From positions 32,655 through 96,654 of the forward strand of contig NZ_QOWC01000004.1 of the NCBI RefSeq assembly GCF_003574465.1: 64,000 bases of DNA. The letters are read 5' to 3'. Every line of letters starts with the position of its first letter. The first letter of the stretch is position 1. Positions 62,732 through 64,000 of the stretch are shown here, piece by piece. A model generated the notes under the pieces. The model ran no database searches. It was given only the letters and a program-made list of their open reading frames with translations, and was not told the DNA's origin. Source of the stretch: Methylobacterium crusticola. Its GTDB lineage: Bacteria; Pseudomonadota; Alphaproteobacteria; Rhizobiales; Beijerinckiaceae. Both the position numbers and the translations under genes were made by a program.

Positions 62732-63765
62732 CGGAGGTATCCAGCCTGACGGAACCAGGCGACGGCGTCGGCGAGGCCGTCGCGGTAGGGCCGGGCCCCG
62801 TAGCCGAGCTCGGCCCGGGCCTTGGCGTCGGAGAAGAACATGCGGTAGCGCGACATGCGGATGCCGTCGAGGGTGGCGAGGGGCGCCTTGCCGGTGACCC
62901 GCGCGGCGAGCTCGGACACGAACGCCACCGGGTACACCGCCGCCCGGGGCAGCCGCACGGTCGGGGGCTTGCGGCCGACGAGGCCCGCGATGTCGGCCAG
63001 CATCCGCGACAGCAGCACGTTCTCGCCGCCCAGGATGTAGCGCTCGCCGATGCGGCCCCGGCGCAGCGCCAGGAGGTGGCCGGCCGCGACGTCGTCGACG
63101 TGGGCGAGGTTGAGGCCGGTATCGACGAAGGCCGGCATCCTGCCCCGGGCCGCCTCGACGATGATGCGCCCGGTCGGCGTCGGCTTCACGTCGCGCGGGC
63201 CGATCGGCGTCGAGGGATTGACGATCACGGCCGGCAGGCCCTCGCGCGCCACCATCTCCTCGACCACGCGCTCGGCCACCACCTTGCTGCGCTTGTAGGC
63301 GCCGATGGCGGTCTCGGGGGTGAGCGGCCGGGTCTCGTCGGCCGGCGTGCCGTCGTCGTGCGGCTTGATGGTGGCGACGCTCGACGTGTAGACGACCCGC
63401 TCCACCCCGGCCTCGAGGGCCGCCCGCATCAGCACCCGCGTGCCGTCGCGGTTGGTGCGCACGATCTCCTCGGGGTCCGGCGCCCAGAGCCGGTAATCGG
63501 CCGCGGCGTGGACGAGGTAGCGCATCCCCCGCATGGCCGCGGCGGCGGCCTCGGGGTCGCGCATGTCGCCCTCGGCCACCGCGACGTCGGGCCAGGTCAG
63601 GTTGGTGCGCGGGCTCGTCGCCCGCACGAGCACCCGGACCGGGAAGCCGGCGGCGCGGAACACGTCCACCAGGGCGGGCCCGAGGAATCCGCTCGCGCCG
63701 GTGACCAGCACCGGGCCGACCTCCGGCCGGGCGCCAGACGGGATGCGGTCCTGGGCCTCGATCAT
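62728..63765 (-). CDS. hpnA: Hopanoid-associated sugar epimerase HpnA
   Basis: A 345-residue extended SDR. The NAD motif is VTGASGFLGPALVD and the catalytic Tyr/Lys pair is AYKRSKVVAERV, with VNPSTPIGPRDVKPTPTGRII (parts VNPSTPIGPRDVK and PTPTGRII) as an HpnA hallmark. It is the first gene of the operon; hpnB (glycosyltransferase), which follows hpnA in some species, is absent. The exact role in hopanoid side-chain synthesis is not settled. Confidence 0.95.
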   Translation of the reverse strand: MIEAQDRIPSGARPEVGPVLVTGASGFLGPALVDVFRAAGFPVRVLVRATSPRTNLTWPDVAVAEGDMRDPEAAAAAMRGMRYLVHAAADYRLWAPDPEEIVRTNRDGTRVLMRAALEAGVERVVYTSSVATIKPHDDGTPADETRPLTPETAIGAYKRSKVVAERVVEEMVAREGLPAVIVNPSTPIGPRDVKPTPTGRIIVEAARGRMPAFVDTGLNLAHVDDVAAGHLLALRRGRIGERYILGGENVLLSRMLADIAGLVGRKPPTVRLPRAAVYPVAFVSELAARVTGKAPLATLDGIRMSRYRMFFSDAKARAELGYGARPYRDGLADAVAWFRQAGYLR

Positions 63766-63911
63766 CTGCTCAATCGTGTCCGCTGTGCGATCCGCGGGAG
63801 GTGCCGCAAGGCGCGCCGCTTCTGCCAGTCCGCCGCCCGCCCGGCAAGGCGAGGCGACGGACGGGCGGCGGATGGCGGTCGGCCGTGCCGCCCGCGCATC
63901 AGGTCGGCCGG

Positions 63912-64000
63912 TCAGGCGAGCCGCAGCCGGCCGCGCCCGTCCTTCGCGGCGGCGCCGCGCTCGTCCTTCCGGACCGGCAGGAGATCCTGGACGGCCTTGA
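63912..64000 (-). CDS. C-terminal end of an unidentified gene, cut by window edge
   Basis: The frame is open from the window end to a TGA at 63912. It encodes KAVQDLLPVRKDERGAAAKD and a short Arg-rich end, 29 residues. It is too short to assign and could be a chance frame, but it is oriented like the hpn operon and 146 bases upstream of hpnA. Confidence 0.35.
   Translation of the reverse strand, partial: KAVQDLLPVRKDERGAAAKDGRGRLRLA

Overview
This window is very GC-rich, densely packed chromosomal DNA from an alphaproteobacterium, most likely a Methylobacterium-type member of the Hyphomicrobiales (Rhizobiales). The inference rests on gene content: a nearly complete hopanoid cluster including the cyclitol-ether branch (hpnI, hpnJ, hpnK), a System I cytochrome c maturation cluster beside acnA, a NepR-type anti-sigma factor, and a small RNA that looks like the alphaproteobacterial MmgR (alpha-r8) family. 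I recognise no phage, transposase, CRISPR array, rRNA or tRNA.

Layout. 0-14.9 kb is a mixed region: a truncated SDR, a cytochrome P460/hydrolase pair, a two-component system divergent from a DipZ-like thiol-redox protein, a winged-helix/TPR regulator divergent from an NmrA-type oxidoreductase, a GlcG/HbpS protein, a GH13 glucosidase with a sugar epimerase, a class C beta-lactamase-fold hydrolase and an HtrA-like protease. 15.2-20.0 kb is a ydeP-cydA-cydB operon (molybdopterin oxidoreductase plus cytochrome bd-type quinol oxidase). 20.1-25.6 kb holds a ureohydrolase followed by an accessory stretch of very small genes, long gene-free DNA, the MmgR-like sRNA and a 15-bp tandem repeat. 25.7-30.0 kb carries housekeeping genes (DUF188, mtaB, dapF) and a second 15-bp tandem repeat. 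30.1-34.0 kb is a ccm operon (ccmA-ccmB / ccmC-ccmD-ccmG) split by a BrnT/BrnA toxin-antitoxin pair and a DUF1328 gene, and 34.4-37.1 kb is acnA. 37.2-43.7 kb has a PAS-HTH regulator, an orphan nepR-like gene, a serine-less alpha/beta hydrolase-like protein, an SDR and a MipA/OmpV protein.

44-63.8 kb is the hopanoid region. hpnA-hpnC-hpnD-hpnE-shc make and cyclise squalene; hpnH and hpnG build the ribosyl side chain and bacteriohopanetetrol; hpnI-hpnK-hpnJ add and remodel an amino-sugar into an amino-cyclitol ether; hpnL, hpnM and hpnN are the membrane and trafficking partners. A glycine/inosamine-type amidinotransferase is transcribed divergently from hpnL. Methylobacterium is known to contain a guanidine-substituted bacteriohopanetetrol cyclitol ether, so this gene is a strong candidate for the unassigned step that puts the guanidine on the hopanoid head group. 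That is the observation I would follow first.
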